From: Gammaproteobacteria bacterium | GTDB lineage: Bacteria > Pseudomonadota > Gammaproteobacteria > Steroidobacterales > SZUA-146 | DNA length: 6,389 nucleotides | NCBI GenBank assembly: GCA_013002925.1 | Contig: JABDLQ010000241.1 | Coordinates: 1-6,389 of the forward strand | Direction: 5' to 3' | Shown: positions 6,167 through 6,389 of the stretch, piece after piece | Numbering within the stretch: the stretch's first letter is position 1 | How the letters are laid out: the number at the start of each line of letters is the position of its first letter | Position numbers and translations under genes: made by a program | Notes under the pieces: generated by a model | What the model saw: only the letters and a program-made list of their open reading frames with translations | Databases searched by the model: none | Told to the model about the DNA's origin: nothing

Positions 6167-6389
6167 CTAGTCGGTAAGTCTGACGGTGATATCACCGGCA
6201 CCGACATCGATACTCAAATCGTGTTCGCCGATGCCTTCCTTCCAATCCACCTCGGCACCGACAAGCAGGCGTCGATTTTCTTCAAGATCTGTGGGCGTGC
6301 CGAGCAACGTAGCATCGCCAAAATTGGCGTCCAGCCAGATATGACGAACCGCGGTTTCCGGTATAGACACCTCAACCGCACCTGCAGAC
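6167..6389 (-). CDS. C-terminal part of a DUF4097/adhesin-like beta-repeat protein
   Basis: Only the last 74 codons are visible; the frame stays open to the window edge and ends at TAG 6169-6167. A GTG at 6370 is not taken as the start, because in-frame protein-like sequence (SAGAVEVSIPE) continues upstream of it. The visible part has short repeating strands with Gly-Asp turns: DANFGDATLLG, an LLVGAEVDW segment and a closing DVGAGDITVRL. This alternation of V-x-V strands and G-x-G-D turns is typical of right-handed beta-solenoid domains of the DUF4097 (putative adhesin) and LiaF-C type, which are mostly envelope-associated. The N-terminal domains, export signal and start lie outside, so location and role cannot be judged. 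A probable terminator follows at 6133-6091. Confidence 0.72.
   Translation of the reverse strand, partial: SAGAVEVSIPETAVRHIWLDANFGDATLLGTPTDLEENRRLLVGAEVDWKEGIGEHDLSIDVGAGDITVRLTD

Overview
The window looks like chromosomal DNA from an environmental, probably marine or sediment, gammaproteobacterium of moderate GC. This is inferred from Shine-Dalgarno-led genes, sigma70-like promoters, a glutathione S-transferase, an outer-membrane-type lipoprotein and several Sec-exported proteins. I see no tRNA, rRNA, insertion sequence, CRISPR array or phage gene, and the taxonomy cannot be fixed further from this sequence.

Layout from left to right: (1) 82-1716 (+), a lipoprotein built of FG-GAP/VCBS calcium-binding beta-propeller repeats. 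(2) 1926-2591 (+), a cytosolic glutathione S-transferase with a plausible promoter of its own. (3) about 2650-3051 (+), a reading frame resembling the C-terminal half of a MalM-like periplasmic protein, with no signal peptide, no ribosome binding site and an in-frame stop at 2647-2649; it is probably a decayed gene. (4) 3156-4064 (-), an exported single-chain aspartic protease with two DTG active-site motifs. (5) 4065-4466, a 402-base divergent intergenic region with a good promoter for the protease, an 11-bp tandem repeat over its -35 box, two potential hairpins and a weak promoter for the next gene. (6) 4467-5231 (+), a secreted two-domain protein of unknown function. (7) 5284-6054 (-), a CPBP-family (CAAX-type) intramembrane metalloprotease. 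(8) 6091-6133 (-), a likely rho-independent terminator. (9) 6167-6389 (-), the C-terminal end of a beta-repeat protein that runs off the window.

The genes alternate in strand, are separated by real gaps and mostly carry their own signals, so they look like single-gene transcription units and not one pathway. The common theme is the cell envelope: four of the seven reading frames (the FG-GAP lipoprotein, aspartic protease, secreted protein and CPBP protease) encode visibly exported or membrane proteins, and two more (the MalM-like remnant and the 3'-partial frame) resemble envelope proteins. I do not see a convincing new multi-gene system. The items most worth a second look are the duplicated-DTG periplasmic protease with its repeat-bearing promoter, the MalM-like remnant, and the uncharacterised secreted protein at 4467-5231.
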